Source: Rhizophlyctis rosea (Eukaryota; Chytridiomycota; Chytridiomycetes; Rhizophlyctidales; Rhizophlyctidaceae). Taken from it: DNA of 64,000 nt. Where the stretch lies: NCBI GenBank assembly GCA_027596075.1, contig JADGJC010000096.1, forward strand, positions 52,252 to 116,251, read 5' to 3'. Below, one piece after another: positions 24,275-36,994 of the stretch (within the stretch, counting starts at the first letter, position 1; every line of letters begins with the position of its first letter). Position numbers and translations under genes: made by a program. Under the pieces are notes generated by a model. That model was not told where the DNA came from and did no database searches. It saw only the letters and a list, made by a program, of their open reading frames with translations.

Positions 24275-24843
24275 TTCCTTTGACCGACCAATTTCGCGAG
24301 GCGTGCTTTCAATTTCGCAAAGGGCTCGCCTCAATTTCCAGGAAATCTCACACAAATTCACAAAAGCCTCTAAGCAATTTCATGATATGTTCACATCAAA
24401 TTCAAGAATTACATACAGACACCTACGTATAAAATCTACCTAACGCTTCCCCACGGTTAGCCTTGGCAAAGTTACGGTTCACTTCCCTAATCCACCCCCT
24501 ACACATCTCCGCAGTAACTGCTGCTACACTGGCTTCCATTGCCCCTACCAATGTGCGGACGGTGGAGTCCGAAAAGCCAAAGCGTTTGGCAGTGTCAGCA
24601 ATGGTGTGGCCTTCATTGAAGATAGATTCTATGATTTTTTGGCGTTGACGGTCGTCAATTTTGTTGTAATGACTAGAGCGAGGCATGGTGACAAACTGGT
24701 GTGTGAGATGTCATGAATTTGAGGGGACTATATCTTGAAATTGATTTGGGGATGTCACGGAATTGGGTGGAAGGTTAAGGAAATTGGTCTGGAAGCATCG
24801 CGAAATCCGGAGCGCGTCACGCGAAATTGGTCGGTCAAAGGAA
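24275..24843. mobile_element. 569-bp TIR transposon with TA target duplication, Tc1/mariner-like
   Basis: The ends are inverted copies: the left end reads TTCCTTTGACCGACCAATTT from 24275, and the right end carries the reverse complement finishing at 24843. At least 24 bases are identical; similarity then continues as repeated CAATTT/TTTCGCG words on both sides. TA lies immediately outside each end (24273-24274 and 24844-24845), the target duplication typical of the Tc1/mariner superfamily. The only substantial open frame inside is the 87-codon helix-turn-helix ORF on the minus strand (24423-24686). At 569 bp it is far too small for a full transposase (about 340 residues), so it should depend on a helper. 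Confidence 0.75.
24423..24686 (-). CDS. helix-turn-helix protein inside the TIR element
   Basis: 87 residues starting MPRSSHYNKIDDRQRQKIIE. The middle reads IADTAKRFGFSDSTVRTLV, a typical homeodomain-like or paired-type helix-turn-helix as in the N-terminal DNA-binding part of Tc1/mariner transposases. No DDE/DDD catalytic domain follows; the remainder (AEMCRGWIREVNRNFAKANR) is short and helical. The frame is intact from ATG to stop and sits centrally in the 569-bp element. It may bind the inverted repeats and act as a regulator, or it may be a truncated transposase. No intron is needed. Confidence 0.6.
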   Translation of the reverse strand: MPRSSHYNKIDDRQRQKIIESIFNEGHTIADTAKRFGFSDSTVRTLVGAMEASVAAVTAEMCRGWIREVNRNFAKANRGEALGRFYT

Positions 24844-24860
24844 TATCTGCGTGCTTGCGT

Positions 24861-24919
24861 GCCTCAACCAAATATCACGAAATGAGGGCACCACATTCAT
24901 TACCTCCATCTTGAGGGCA
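24861..24919 (+). repeat. direct repeat, right copy
   Basis: Partner of 23968-24026; begins 17 bp beyond the right end of the TIR element. Confidence 0.7.
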
Positions 24920-25415
24920 GACATTTCTCTCACATGCTTATGCCTTGATAGGGAGTTCAATGACCATAGTGTAACCTGAGGTCCTCATTGTCGCCCATCA
25001 AACAAGACCCTGACAAAACCCTATGAGCCGCTCAATAACGGAAGTGGCTTGATTGTCGCATGCGCCACTTGGCCCGGGGACCCTTAGATCAACAACTTCG
25101 TCGGGGTCCTTGTTTTCGATTATTTTGATGGACTTCATTCCACCCTCCATTGAAATTGGAGGTCGGCTTTCTCCTCCTTCAACCAAAAGTATCAATCCGT
25201 AAAGGCAGCCTTCGACTGAGCCCATTGCCTTCATCATATCCTTCGCCATGGACGTACATGACCATTTGAGTAATTCGGGAAACTCGCTGAAATATGCCAT
25301 GGCACCGACATTTCCTTCGGATGTCAGAAGTTGGTTGGGGTTGAGTGAGCATCAACTTAACCACCCTCCTCCGCCGTTACCGACCCTCCAACGCGAGAGC
25401 AACGCTGAAACTACC

Positions 25416-26272
25416 ATGTCTTCGACACTCGTTCGCGTCCTTCTGAACATTCTACGCGTCCTCTCCATGCTGACCCTCCTGCTTGTCGTCGCGAGTAGTA
25501 TCACTGTGAATTACTACATGTGGCCTGGGACTGGACCTGTAAGTTTTTGGTCAACTGGGTATACGCAATGAAGTGTGGAAGTGTGAATCAGGGCTAATCA
25601 TCACTCCTATCCTTCCAGATAAACACAATCTTCCAGTTTGCTATACGCATCGGAATATCTATTCTGTGCTTCATATTGATCCTGGCGGAGCTAGAGCGAC
25701 CCGAGGCCTTATTGAAACGCTTGGACGTTTTGTCACCTGGGAGGAGTTGGGGGGGATTTGGGTGGATTCAAGTCGGGTAGTTGTCTACTTATGATGTCAT
25801 TCATAGCCTGGCAACGTCTCATTGATGCATCACCAGCATGGGCTCCGTCATCCTAAGCTACGACTCAACCATCACATCCATCCCAACGATGGGACCAAAG
25901 CTCTACTACATCCTCCTAGTCCCCGGATCACTCGTCTTCATCATCGGATGGATATACATATTCCTCGGCTACATCGGCGGCACGCGACTTCGACGACAAC
26001 GCAAACTCCCATCATTCACCTTCAAGACACCCGCCAGAAAGTCATCCCCTAGCTACACACAGGAAACAACAACGACGTATTCCCTACCGAAGCCGTCAGT
26101 ATCACACGCTTTGTCGTGGAATTTGAATGATTATAAAGCTGAAGAAGCTTCAACTCGTCCGCATAGACCTCCTCCTGCACGGACGGGGACGAAGCATAAG
26201 GGTGTTAAAGGCACGAGAAGTGCACGGGCTGATTCGACGTATTCGGAGTCATTATATACGCATTATTTGTAG
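25416..26272 (+). CDS. four-span membrane protein, COPI-associated (Tvp15)-like
   Basis: Three exons: 25416-25538, 25619-25776, 25837-26272; phases agree; 238 residues. Four hydrophobic segments: ILRVLSMLTLLLVVASSITV (about 10-32), FQFAIRIGISILCFILILAE (about 45-65), a weaker one around GGFGWIQVGMGSVIL (about 84-100), and LYYILLVPGSLVFIIGWIYI (about 115-135). A cytosolic-looking Ser/Thr/Pro tail of about 95 residues follows. The Glu after span 2, the GGFGWIQVG turn and the YIFLGYIGG end of span 4 resemble COPI-associated/Tvp15 Golgi proteins. This is a family-level guess. Other small tetraspanning families (MARVEL-like) remain possible. Confidence 0.5.
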
Positions 26273-26902
26273 TTCGGACTGGTACCATATATCAACTACT
26301 CTTAGATTTGAGGATCTCCCCAGTAGTGGCTTATAGATTGGTAGACGTAAATTGTGTTTGTTTGTAAACAATAGTATACAGTGTCCTGTCGCCATGAGCA
26401 TTTCAAGTCCTGTCGTCCGAAATAGTAGAGTGACCTGAAGAGCACATGTCAACCCTCAAGGTAGTGCGAACCACGTTGGTAAGACCATGATGTGCTATGA
26501 AGTCTCGTGCGGGACCGGACTGCGTTGACGTCTCTTTCAACACACCAGGTTTTCTGACGCAGGGGGCATCTTCCTATTGTCATCCGTTGATGCATTATTC
26601 AACACCTTCGCTGATGGGACACACCTCAAATCACAATATCAATGGCAAACTGCACCCAGCAAATATGTAATGCGTGCTTGAATTTCAAATTTTACAGAAA
26701 TCGAAACCAATGTTCTCCCAACAACGGTAGATGAATAATCATAGAAGTACTGTAATATCCTCGCCATGAGGTTGCATCCTGAATGACCGCAAACCCATCA
26801 GCGACCAGCGCGGAAAGAAGCTTACTGCATCCAAAACGCCACTATATACATGTAAACTTGGGCAGCGGCGCCCGTCATCTCTCCTGCAGCCCCCAAGTCC
26901 CA

Positions 26903-28934
26903 CTATCTTGCATACCCTTCAACATGCACCCTGAGCACCACACCCATCGTCTTCCCAACTTCAATAGCCACTTCCCGCACCTCCCTATTGAACGCCTCCG
27001 GTCCACAACAATAAACCGAAACACTAACAACCTTCGCCTCCTCCCACTCCGCAACCTCCCTCTCTAAATACGCCCTAACATCCAACCTTGACGGCAACGA
27101 AGAATGGAAATGCGTCTTCAAATGCGTCGGTGCGGACTCATGTGCCTGCAACTCCGCTAAAAGCGACAAAGACGACAACGCTGATTCTTCATCCCGTAAC
27201 GTCCAACATAGCCGCACTTGTTTCTTCGCGAGTTCGTCGTCGTCGTTTATGAGGTTTAGATCTAACATTGATTTTGCGATTCCTACGGCGCCGGGGATGC
27301 CGCTTCCGCCGGCGATGCAGATGAAGCGGTCGGAGGAGAAGAATTTTTTGGGTGGGGTGCCGTGAGGGCCGTCGATGTAGACTCTTAGGCCGTTGCCTAA
27401 ATTCAGATTACGTTGTTCCCATGCTCGGAGGAGGGATGCTGTCCAGGATGTTGAAGCGGCGGAGGGTTTGATGAGGAGGGAGATGGGTTGGGTTGGGATG
27501 GCTGATGGTTGGAGTGTGATGGCGTATGAGGGAGCGGGGTTGTCGAGGTGGGGCTTTTTGAGAGAAGAGGGAGTTGGCGGATCCACCTCGGGTACCATCA
27601 CGGGTCTGTCAGACTCGTCCCATGTGTAAGGGCTGGACGCAATACTACGTGGGTCATAAAGAAAGCAGATCGATTGTCAGGATGTGATTATTGATGCTTC
27701 ATGCGCTGTTGCGAAAATGGTTTTCCAAGACTTACGTGAACGGATGCCACGTCAGATTCCGAACTTCAGGCACGTTGATGTAAACCCATTGTGCCGGCTT
27801 GTATTGAAATCGGGGTCCTTTAATATGTACTCGAAGATAACCGCACTTCTCAACAGTTACGTTGGTGATACTGTACGCGTGGCGGCGGTTGTAACGGCGA
27901 ACGAAGGAGTCCAAGATGTAACACAGCAGCCCAGGAAGGGACATGTAAAATACCGGCGAACTGAAAGGGTTGCAAAATGATGAGCATACCATGGATGGCA
28001 AACCAACACTTAATTGAGTACTCACGCATGAATGAATCCCAACACAACGCCAATCAACGCAAAGACGTGGGTGAACCTAAAGTACGCGTAGTTCTTCCTC
28101 CTGATCCACGGAATGGAGTTGATCCCAACCCACAACAAGCAAATGCCCGCAAGGAAACCAGTCAACTGGGTATATTTGTAATAGCGGAGAGGAAGAGTTG
28201 CGGGCGCAGCAGTCGTCAATCCAAACACTCCCCGGACCCACGTCTGACTGCCGTTCTTAACAGCGTTGGGAATGATGTTGCTACCTCCGTGAAGAAGGAC
28301 CCAAAGTCCAATGAAAGATCCACTCCAACGATGGAACTGCAGACTGGCGTCGTAGTCGATGTTGAGATAGGAGCTCAAAAAGCCGTCGCGGGCGGTGGGG
28401 ATGAATTGGAGAGCGATTTGTGCGGCGAGTAATCTGGCGGCGACGCGGAACATTATTGAGCAATAGTCGAGGAAGGTCTGTGGTGCGGGTTTCTTGAGTG
28501 CTACGACCGTTGTCCAGTAGTAACCAAAGACGAAAGCGTGGTGAACAATCACGGACGTAATGACAAGGAACGTTGTAAGAGTGCAAATTGGGCGGTTAAG
28601 GATGCGAATGGTTGTGTGGGACCATTGGTGCTTTTGAGCTACTTTGAGCAGAAGAACCATGTATATGAGGAATGCATAGAACACATATGTTCTGCAGAGG
28701 CGGTAAGATTTGGTTTTCAGCAAGGCACAAGGAAGGGAAATGGGTGGATGACTATCCCACTTCGACTTACGTGACAAGGTTAGCAGTCTGATAATTGCCA
28801 GCTTCAGGGCACACCTGCGCATAGCAGCGACTAGGTGCACGTTGAAGGATGTTGATGAGGACAATTGACAACGGGAAGATGATGACGGCCCCAATCAGGC
28901 CGGTGCGGACCGGGTCAATGTATTTCGGCGACAT
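26903..28934 (-). CDS. FRE: ferric-chelate reductase / FRE-type flavocytochrome
   Basis: Plasma-membrane reductase passing electrons from NADPH via FAD and two hemes to extracellular ferric iron. Four exons on the minus strand: 28771-28934, 28026-28691, 27736-27960, 26903-27644; phases agree; 598 residues. An N-terminal hydrophobic segment (GLIGAVIIFPLSIVLINIL) is followed by several spans. The heme-ligand histidines sit in LQFHRWSGSFIGLWVLLHGG and FRFTHVFALIGVVLGFIHA. The FAD-binding loop is HPFTIASSP at about residue 350, preceded by FQYKPAQWVYINVP. The NADP domain has ICIAGGSGIPGAVG and the C-terminal CCGPEAFNREVREVA. The NADPH oxidase branch is related, but the overall layout fits FRE. 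Confidence 0.88.
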
Positions 28935-31766
28935 TTTGGACCAAGTGGGTATATTGTTTCTCGTTCAAGATGGAAGCGGGGTATATCAAAGATCTAACGA
29001 GCCAGCTCGCTGTCAGTGGAGAGATGGCAACTCGATCCGAAAATGTAAAGAACGCCGAAAACTACCAATGACCAGCCCTGTTGTGTGCTCCGGTTGATTG
29101 CAATTGGTTTCAATAAAAGGAGGACGTTCTGCGCACCGTCGTGTACTTATTAGCATCCCCATGCATTCCGAGTCTCTGTTCCTGAGGGCCTCACACAATG
29201 CAATTCGATCTCCGTGCATCCGAATTGACCGCGCACTTCTGCCGTCATCAACGTTGATTACTCATACGGTCTCCGACAAACCATGACAGCCGGGGATTAT
29301 AAACATTTAAAGAGAGGCGAACGTTGAGTTCCAGTTGCGTTTTTGGAAGGGATTGCTTGATTCGTCCAAAGCTGCCGTTCACATGCTCGAAAGTCAAAAG
29401 TTGCCGACAGTTGGGGTTGGGCGGGACTTTGAAGTATCATCCATGGGCGACGCGGAGTTGCCAAGCGCTTCCCCAACTTACGACTGTCAGGTGCTTTGTC
29501 GGGCGACGGAGACTCTGACGTCCGGCGGGGATCTGGGGCGACACCACACTCACATGACTGTCACTTTCCCTCAGGCAGTGTTGGGATGTCAGTTAGGAGT
29601 TGACTGGCAATGTAACAAATAGAGGCAACTGCGGGGGAATCAACATCGTTGGGTTTCCTCGCTTCACGTCCTCTGGCTCATGGTAATTGAAACAGTTGCT
29701 CGGTCGGCCGGCCGTCTCCCCAGCCAAGTCTTTGAAGTCCCAACGGTGATAACCTGCGCGGTCCGGTCGGGATGAGAACCAAATGTATTGGCAATGTAAG
29801 AGATGAACGAATATTCGATAGTTATATGCGCGCGTCCCATGTCGCTTTGCCCTTGGGGCTTTGTTACCTAAACCAGTGCGGCCCTTCTAACAATCCTTTT
29901 CAGTTCAGAAGACCACGGACGGAGAGACGGAGGTGACGGAAGGGTGTGGAGAATACCAGACCAGCCTTGGAGAATGCGGGGTTTGTGCCCCGAAAAGCGA
30001 CCCACGCGTCTCATCATGGATTGATGAATTGACTGATCTGCTACGCATTTTGGGTCTGACACATTATGCTTGATCGTCCACTTGATGCCGGCCCAGCAGC
30101 CTCGCGAGGGTCCATGGCTTCCCCGTTCTCCTGGCAATGGAACGACACCAGTCTTGAAGCGTAAAATTGCGAAGTCAAATGATACTTGAGGAGGTCAGGA
30201 ATCCAGACGATGGCTGGATAATACTGCATCGTATAGTTTGTTTCGTCAAATACAAGTAATAAGACGTACCTCGAGAAGCCCATATAACATTTTTAAATCT
30301 CCAAAGCCAGTTGCTGACGTTGTCAACTGAATATAACCTTGCCTGTTCCTATTCCACTACATACAATGGCCGCATCGATCCTGTGAACCCTCTATCTTAC
30401 GGAAACCAACCCGACTTCAAAGAAGTTCAAAGATCATCTGATCATGAAAAGAAGTTTATCACCACCAGACACCAGTGCGACCATGCAAGGTCAATAGAAA
30501 CAAGTCATCGCCATACCCTTCTTGGAGACATTATCTGTCTCTAGTTCTGCGGATGTCCATGGAGGAGCTGGTTGTGTCATCGTCGTCATTCAATGTTCGC
30601 GAACAGATTGTGGGAATTTCGGTATTCCGTTGAAGTCATTGAATGCGTGAATAACGGCAGAGGATGACATGACATGAAGTGAGTCATCGCTCAAGCCCAA
30701 CCTTGGACAGTGGCATTGGTCTTGGGCTTCTTGTGCTGCCGCAGACACCAATGGTCTATTTTTGGTGATTGTGTGCGCAAAGCCACAAATTCATCCGCGT
30801 GGTTGCACAAGGCGACAACGATCAAAAAAGCATGCAAAGTTTAAGCTTCGCAATATTGCCATATGGGGGCATAGTGGCGTTGGTCATGGTAAATGTATTG
30901 TCCAACACTTCCAACTGGTGAACCCTGAAAAGTTGAGAAATATGAATTCGCCGGAATGGAAGGAAGTGAGAGCCGTAAGATGTCAGCGAATTGCCTAACG
31001 ATAGAAGGAAAGTATAACTAGTATATGCATCGCTACTCTTGCTGATTCGGCGAATGGAAGGGAACGCCAAGATTCAAGAACGCGCCCGGTGGTCAAAGCA
31101 TTGGGCCAATGTCCAATAATTCATCAACCTATCAAGCACTTTACACTGGCGTCGAAATGAACAGGGTCTTGAACGAGCACCCCTCTATATATTCTTTCCC
31201 TATGAAGGTGGCAAAAATGGGGGTCCTTGCTGGCTTACAGATGTGTAGGCCCTGAACGTCGGGGTGTTTTTGACTCTTGTCCCACTTTGTGCGCAGCCTC
31301 TCACCGGCGCCCTGTGTTCCGCTGGAGTCCGTGTGTAACACCATAAAGGACATTTGTGCGCTCCGGGCCAAAACTGCATCGATGCACTTGGCAGGCGAAA
31401 CTCGGCAAATCCGAAGGGAAGGCTCTTCTCCTCAGCTTCCACAAATCGGAGGCGCTGGACCTCATTCTGCTGTGTTTCTCACCAATATAGACGCCCTAGA
31501 GAGAACACGTACTTAGAGCCAATGATTTCCAATAGATAGGCAATATCGCCCTCCATAATATATGCGTGCCTCAACGCCCCGGTAACATACTCTTCCTCCA
31601 CTGGCCTTGCAAGGGACTGCTGTGTTCACGCTGGTCACCAACCTTTCTTGTGGTCGGTCTGTGTAAGGGGCGAAGTCCGTCCCCTTTCAGCTTCTGCCCA
31701 TCATAGCACTCCCACCTTCTTCCCCCGTTTGACTTTACAGAAGTCCATTTGGATTCGTTTTCAATC
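28935..31766. other. 2.8-kb divergent intergenic region, no gene seen
   Basis: It lies between the ferric reductase (-) and chitin synthase (+) starts. Open frames are short and overlapping. It should contain both promoters. No specific iron-responsive or cell-wall sites could be assigned by eye. Confidence 0.4.
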
Positions 31767-34700
31767 ATGGCGACACCGAAGAATGGTAGGTTTCTGTATT
31801 GACGTCTTATCGGTTGGGAAAGCCCACTGAGATCAGACTCTAAATAAGCAAAGGTAGTGTTCCCTAACACTTTGTTCATCATTAGACAAAGCAGTTTCAC
31901 CCACTTCCCCGTCCACTCCAACACGACCACCTATAGCTCCGATGGATTACATCTCGCCCTACGGATCGTCAACCCCACCGCCCCCTCTACCACCGCCACC
32001 TAACATGCCCGGCGCTACATGGGGAATGTACAATGGTTGGTGTCAGGACGGTTTCCAGTGTTCATCTTAGAATGGGAGGACTCTTTGACTGACTCGTTTT
32101 GGTTTTGCAGCTTCTCCATATGCGTCTCCTCAATCATCCCCATCCCGCATCGTACCTCCACCCGTCCCTCCCAGTCAACACCTTCCCTTCTCCCGCGAAA
32201 ACACCAACCCCTCCCTAGGTCGGTCCATAAAATCTGGCAAGGAGGGCACCCTTTCCCGAAAGAAGTCACTAGTTAAGCCTGAGCGTGCAAAGTCCCTAAA
32301 TCGGCCTGGCAACCGTGATCCCGAACATGGTGGAAACTCCACGTCTCCGTACTCACGCACGCATATGCGAAACCACACCTTCACACTGGGTCGACGGTCG
32401 CAGACCCTGAAACGTCTCGCATCGTCCGAACATGGCCCGCCTCAAACATGGTGGACATGGGTCTCTCGTATCCTGACATGCTGCATCCCTGCCGCATGCC
32501 TTCGATCATGTGGAAAGAATGACCCATACATTCAGCAAGCCTTCCGTGAAAAGCTTGCCTTATGCTTGATCATATTTGTCATTATGGCCGTCGTCTGCTT
32601 CCTCGTTTTTGGATTCAACTTGATTGTTTGTGCGAAACTCCCCGCGCGGATCGCATACCGTGATTTGAAGAAGCAAAACTTATTCAATATTCGAGGCATT
32701 GCCCATGTACAACCGCACACGATACAAGTTGGGTGGGAGTGGGACCTTCTCCATTTCGGCATGAAGCAGAAGGGGATGGATCAAGTCGACGAGGGTGACG
32801 TCGCTGGGAGAGATCTCAACAGGGTTTTCCCCGTTTTGGGCGGTTCGAGCGCCTGCGAGCGCTTGCCCGAAGTTGGGGGACCTGTAACGGGGCTTTTCCC
32901 ATGCACAATACCGGGCGTGTATGTGCCAGCTGCGGGGTACGTACTGAAGGTTTGAACGTGAAACCAACATTTTTCAATGATCTGAGTGCTTTGACATCAG
33001 GGCGAGTCGCACTGGGGCATGTCATACCGGCAGTCGTGACGGCGTCCCCTCCCGCGGAATTGCTGATTACACCAGAAAGGCAGAAACTTACATGTTGTTT
33101 GAGGAAGTCGTAAACAAAACCAATCTTGTGGTGTACAATGGGTGAGTGTCAATTTCTTCCCCTATTCTTGCCTCGGGCGCTTTGACGAATGTTGCTATTT
33201 CCTGTAGTCAAGTATGGGACGTTAGCAGGATGTTGACAGAGCAACCAAATTTTCTGGGTCAAGACGTCGCTGCTCTACTCCGTGCCAATTTCGGTAAAGA
33301 CATCTCTCGCAAACTAGCCCGTCTTCCCAAAGGACGGGAATACGGCGCCTGTCTGGACGAGCTCTTCCGAATCGCTTCCATTGACGCTGATCCCATCGGT
33401 TGCATTGTCTACAACATCGTATTCTATGTCTCCTTCACCATCATCATTGGCATTCTTGGTGCGCGGTTCTTCCTTGCGGTCTTCTTCCGTGTGGTTATCG
33501 GATGGAAGAATGGAATCAATAGGGACGGCACGAGGGGCAAACGGGACTTGCAGCGGCGGCGGACGGAGTTTGCTAGTTTGGGACGGGGGAAAGTGAATGG
33601 GAATGAGGTTCAGCTTGGAGAGCAGCAGGGTGCTGTTGAGATCCGTTTGGAGCATGTATCCAGGGACCAGAAGCCTGAGCTTGTCAACCGGAAGATCGCT
33701 GGTACACCTCCACCACAACGATCCGCATCACCTATGCGTGCGTCTCAGTTCATCAGAACTCCATCCACTGGCGGTTTGCCAGCACATCTGAACAGGACTC
33801 CATCCTCGCATTCCAATAAGAGCTCTCCCAGCAGAGGTCCGCAAGCAAACCCGAATGACCCGGTCATGACTCCCGACGGGCAAATGCGTGAACCGACACT
33901 CCCCGGAATCCAACTCACTGAACAAGACTTCGCTCCTCCGTCACCCACACCACCATCCACTACCGGTTCGGAACCGGACTGGACGGGCAACAAGTACTTG
34001 GATCCGGCACTTGCTGCTCAATATGTCAATGCCGATCCTGTCTTGAACGATCCAACCCTCCTCCACACTCTCGTCATGGTCCCCGCATATTCCGAAGGTG
34101 CTGCCTCCCTCTGCGCAACTCTCGACTCCGTAGCCCATTCCTATTATCCTTCCACGCATAAGACCTTGTTCGTTATTGCCGACGGTATTGTGGAAGGTGT
34201 CGGGAACGAAGCCACCACGCCGGACCTGTTGATCAATATGATGGAAGTGGATGAGCGGTTCAAGGAGGATGATCCAAAGTGGGGTGGGGAGCCCAAGGCG
34301 ATGAGTTACGTTGCTATTGCGGACGGTAGTAAGAGGAAGAATTACGCCAAGGTGTATGCTGGGTGGTACCGGTATGCGATGAAGACCGATGATCAGCAGG
34401 AGCAACAGAAGAAGAAGAAGAAGGGCGGGTTGTTTAGTCGGAACAATGCTAGTGAGGAGTGGGCTACTATGCCGGAGGGACAGGATATGGATGATGCGCC
34501 GACGGGGTTGCCACAGAGAAGTATGACCATGCGGACGATTCGGAACAGGAAGGAAGGGAAGATCCCGATGATCTTGGTAGTCAAATGCGGTAACGAGGAG
34601 GAACGGGATCCTAATACTAAGGCGGCTAAACCGGGGAATCGTGGGAAACGGGATTCGCAAGTGTTGCTGATGCAGTTCTTGACCAAAGTTTTGTTTGATG

Positions 34701-36356
34701 ATCGGATGACGGAGTTGGAGTTTGACATTTTCCATAAACTTTGGACTATTACGGGTCTGCATCCGGAACGGTATGAAGCGGTGCTCATGGTCGACGCCGA
34801 CACCAGAATCTACCCAGACGCCATCACCCACATGGTCTCATCCATGATTCAAGATCCACGCATCTTCGGTCTCTGCGGCGAAACGAAGGTTTTCAACAAA
34901 TGGACCAGTTGGGTGACCATGATCCAAGTCTTCGAATACTACATCTCCCACCACCTTAGTAAAGCCTTCGAATCCGTCTTCGGTGGCGTTACGTGTCTTC
35001 CCGGTTGTTTCTCCATGTATCGGATCAAAGCGCCCAAGGGCGAAATGGGCTACTACGTTCCTTTGCTTGCCAATCCCGATGTCTGTGAAGAGTACTCCGA
35101 AAACGTCGTTGACACCCTCCACAAGAAGAACTTGCTGCTTCTGGGAGAAGATCGGTACCTGACCACCCTCATGTTGCGAACGTTCCCGAAACGGCGTAGC
35201 GTGTTTGTTCCTCAAGCCATTTGCAAGACGGTCGTTCCGGATAGTTTCTCTGTGTTGCTCAGTCAAAGAAGAAGATGGATCAACAGTACTATCCACAACT
35301 TGTTGGAGTTGGTGCTTGTTAGGGATCTGTGTGGTACTTTCTGCATCAGTATGCAGGTTCGTGTCATCCCTACCTCCATTTCGATTTTCCATCATTTGGC
35401 AAATCACTAACCAAGTTGATTGTCTGCAGTTTGTTATTTTCATGGACCTTATCGCAACGGTGGTTCTCCCCGCCGCACTCATCTCCCTCATATACGTCAT
35501 CATATCCCTCGCCAAGACCTTCCAAGCCGACTCCCTCGCACATACCTCTCAAATCATGGCACTTGCACTGGCATGCGCCGTCCTTGGTCTTCCAGCAATT
35601 TTGATCGTCTTGACCGCCTCGCGCCTCATTTACGTGTTATGGATGTTGATCTACCTGTGCGCTCTCCCCGTTTGGCAATTCATCCTGCCGCTGTATGCCT
35701 TCTGGCATATGGACGATTTTACTTGGGGTCAAACAAGGAAAACGAGTGGGGATGTTAAGGGAGAGGATCATTCGCGGAGGGAAGGGGAGTTCGATGGGAC
35801 AGGTATCAACATGCGGCGGTGGAGTGAATGGGTTAGGGAACGGAGTGAGCAGGAGGAGCGGAAGAAGGGTGGGAAGGGGTATGGCGGGATGAAGAAGTTG
35901 GATAGGCTTACATGGGTAGGGATGGGAGCACCAGGTGCGCAAGTGGGTGCCCCATGGTCAGGTCCGCCAGGAGGCCCGCACTCGATCTTCGCCCCGTATG
36001 CGCCGCAAATGCAAATGATGACGGGTGGTCCCCCTATGTATCCACCGGGGATGTACGGAGGTCGGCCGATACCAGTAGAGATGCCTGATGAGGACGTAAG
36101 TCAGAGGGGAAGGGGAAATAGTCCATCGAATTCGACTTATGACGCTAGACCGCAGAGCCCGCAAGAAGCGAAGCAAAGTTTGATCATGGGGGGAAATTTA
36201 CCCATGGCTAGAAGTCCATCTAGCGCGGGAAGCTCCAGTGAACATGGAGTTGCGGTTCCACCACCCACACATGTGCATCCCGCATCTCCGGGGGGAAGGG
36301 CCAGGGCAAGGACACCAGTGTCCCCGAATCGGGTTGGTTCGGCTGGACCGATGTGA
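31767..36356 (+). CDS. CHS: chitin synthase, class IV (Chs3)-like
   Basis: Family 2 glycosyltransferase making cell-wall chitin from UDP-GlcNAc at the plasma membrane. Six exons: 31767-31785, 31886-32035, 32111-32936, 33001-33141, 33208-35356, 35430-36356; phases agree; 1403 residues. The Pro/Ser-rich disordered N-terminus (about 200 residues) precedes a membrane segment ([20 protein letters not shown]). The extracellular Cys-containing region has TGACHTG and [20 protein letters not shown], as in Chs3-type enzymes. A second segment lies near 440-470. Catalytic motifs are intact: [10 protein letters not shown] (about 905), [29 protein letters not shown] (about 1025) and [13 protein letters not shown] (about 1063). 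C-terminal spans are followed by [16 protein letters not shown] and a low-complexity tail. There is no myosin motor, so it is not class V/VII. Confidence 0.93.
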
Positions 36357-36918
36357 TCGTGATATGGTATCTGATGGTTACGATGGGCAGATTGGTTTTG
36401 TAAATTGTTGTACTTCTCATTGTAGTCTGCCCGTTGTAATCATCGATGGTTTGATTGTTTATATATACGCTCTAATAGGTGTACCCTGATCAGAAAGTTT
36501 CACCATTTGCTGTGGGGAGAGATCGGTATGCATGTGTTGATCACTAAGGCCAGAGGGCTCGTACATTCCAAGTCATGGATGCATACCTTTCGCAAATACA
36601 GCTTCATTCGTATCTGTCGTTTCTGTCTGTTCGGTAAGCATCTCCCATTGTACTCGTGCTTTCACAGCCAAAATTCGATTTGGCTGACTTGCAGGCACAG
36701 TCATCGAAGCCGTAGTCCTGTGAACACCCGCCACCAAGACCTTCTGATCTCGTTAACCCCACTTGCGACCCTCCCTCCCTTTTCTTCCCGCTCTCCTGCT
36801 TGCACAACCCTAGACGCTCCGCCGCCCATTAATCGGGAGGAACGATCCACAGGCCCTTTCCGATGTGGAGGTAATGATTTAGTTCATAACCACACTTCGA
36901 AAGTAGTGTTTCAACAAG
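36357..36918. other. intergenic stretch, no gene seen
   Basis: 3' flank of the chitin synthase and upstream flank of tRNA-Gln; a T-rich region is present but no supported gene. Confidence 0.5.
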
Positions 36919-36990
36919 GTTCCATGGTGTAGCGGTTAGCACTCAAGACTCTGAATCTTGCGACCCGAGTTCAAATCTCGGTGGGACCTT
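36919..36990 (+). tRNA. trnQ: tRNA-Gln (anticodon CTG)
   Basis: 72-nt cloverleaf. Acceptor GGTTCCA pairs with TGGGACC (one T-G pair), discriminator T. The anticodon stem CAAGA/TCTTG encloses the loop CTCTGAA with anticodon CTG, decoding CAG. The T arm is CCGAG TTCAAAT CTCGG. No intron. It is followed directly by a T run, the Pol III stop. Confidence 0.93.
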
Positions 36991-36994
36991 TTTG
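36990..36994 (+). terminator. Pol III terminator of tRNA-Gln
   Basis: A run of five T residues starts at the discriminator base, matching the minimal RNA polymerase III termination signal. Confidence 0.7.

Noticed and set aside
33941..34831. 296-codon frame on the minus strand
   Set aside because: Antisense shadow of the chitin synthase exon, whose plus-strand frame carries clear catalytic motifs.
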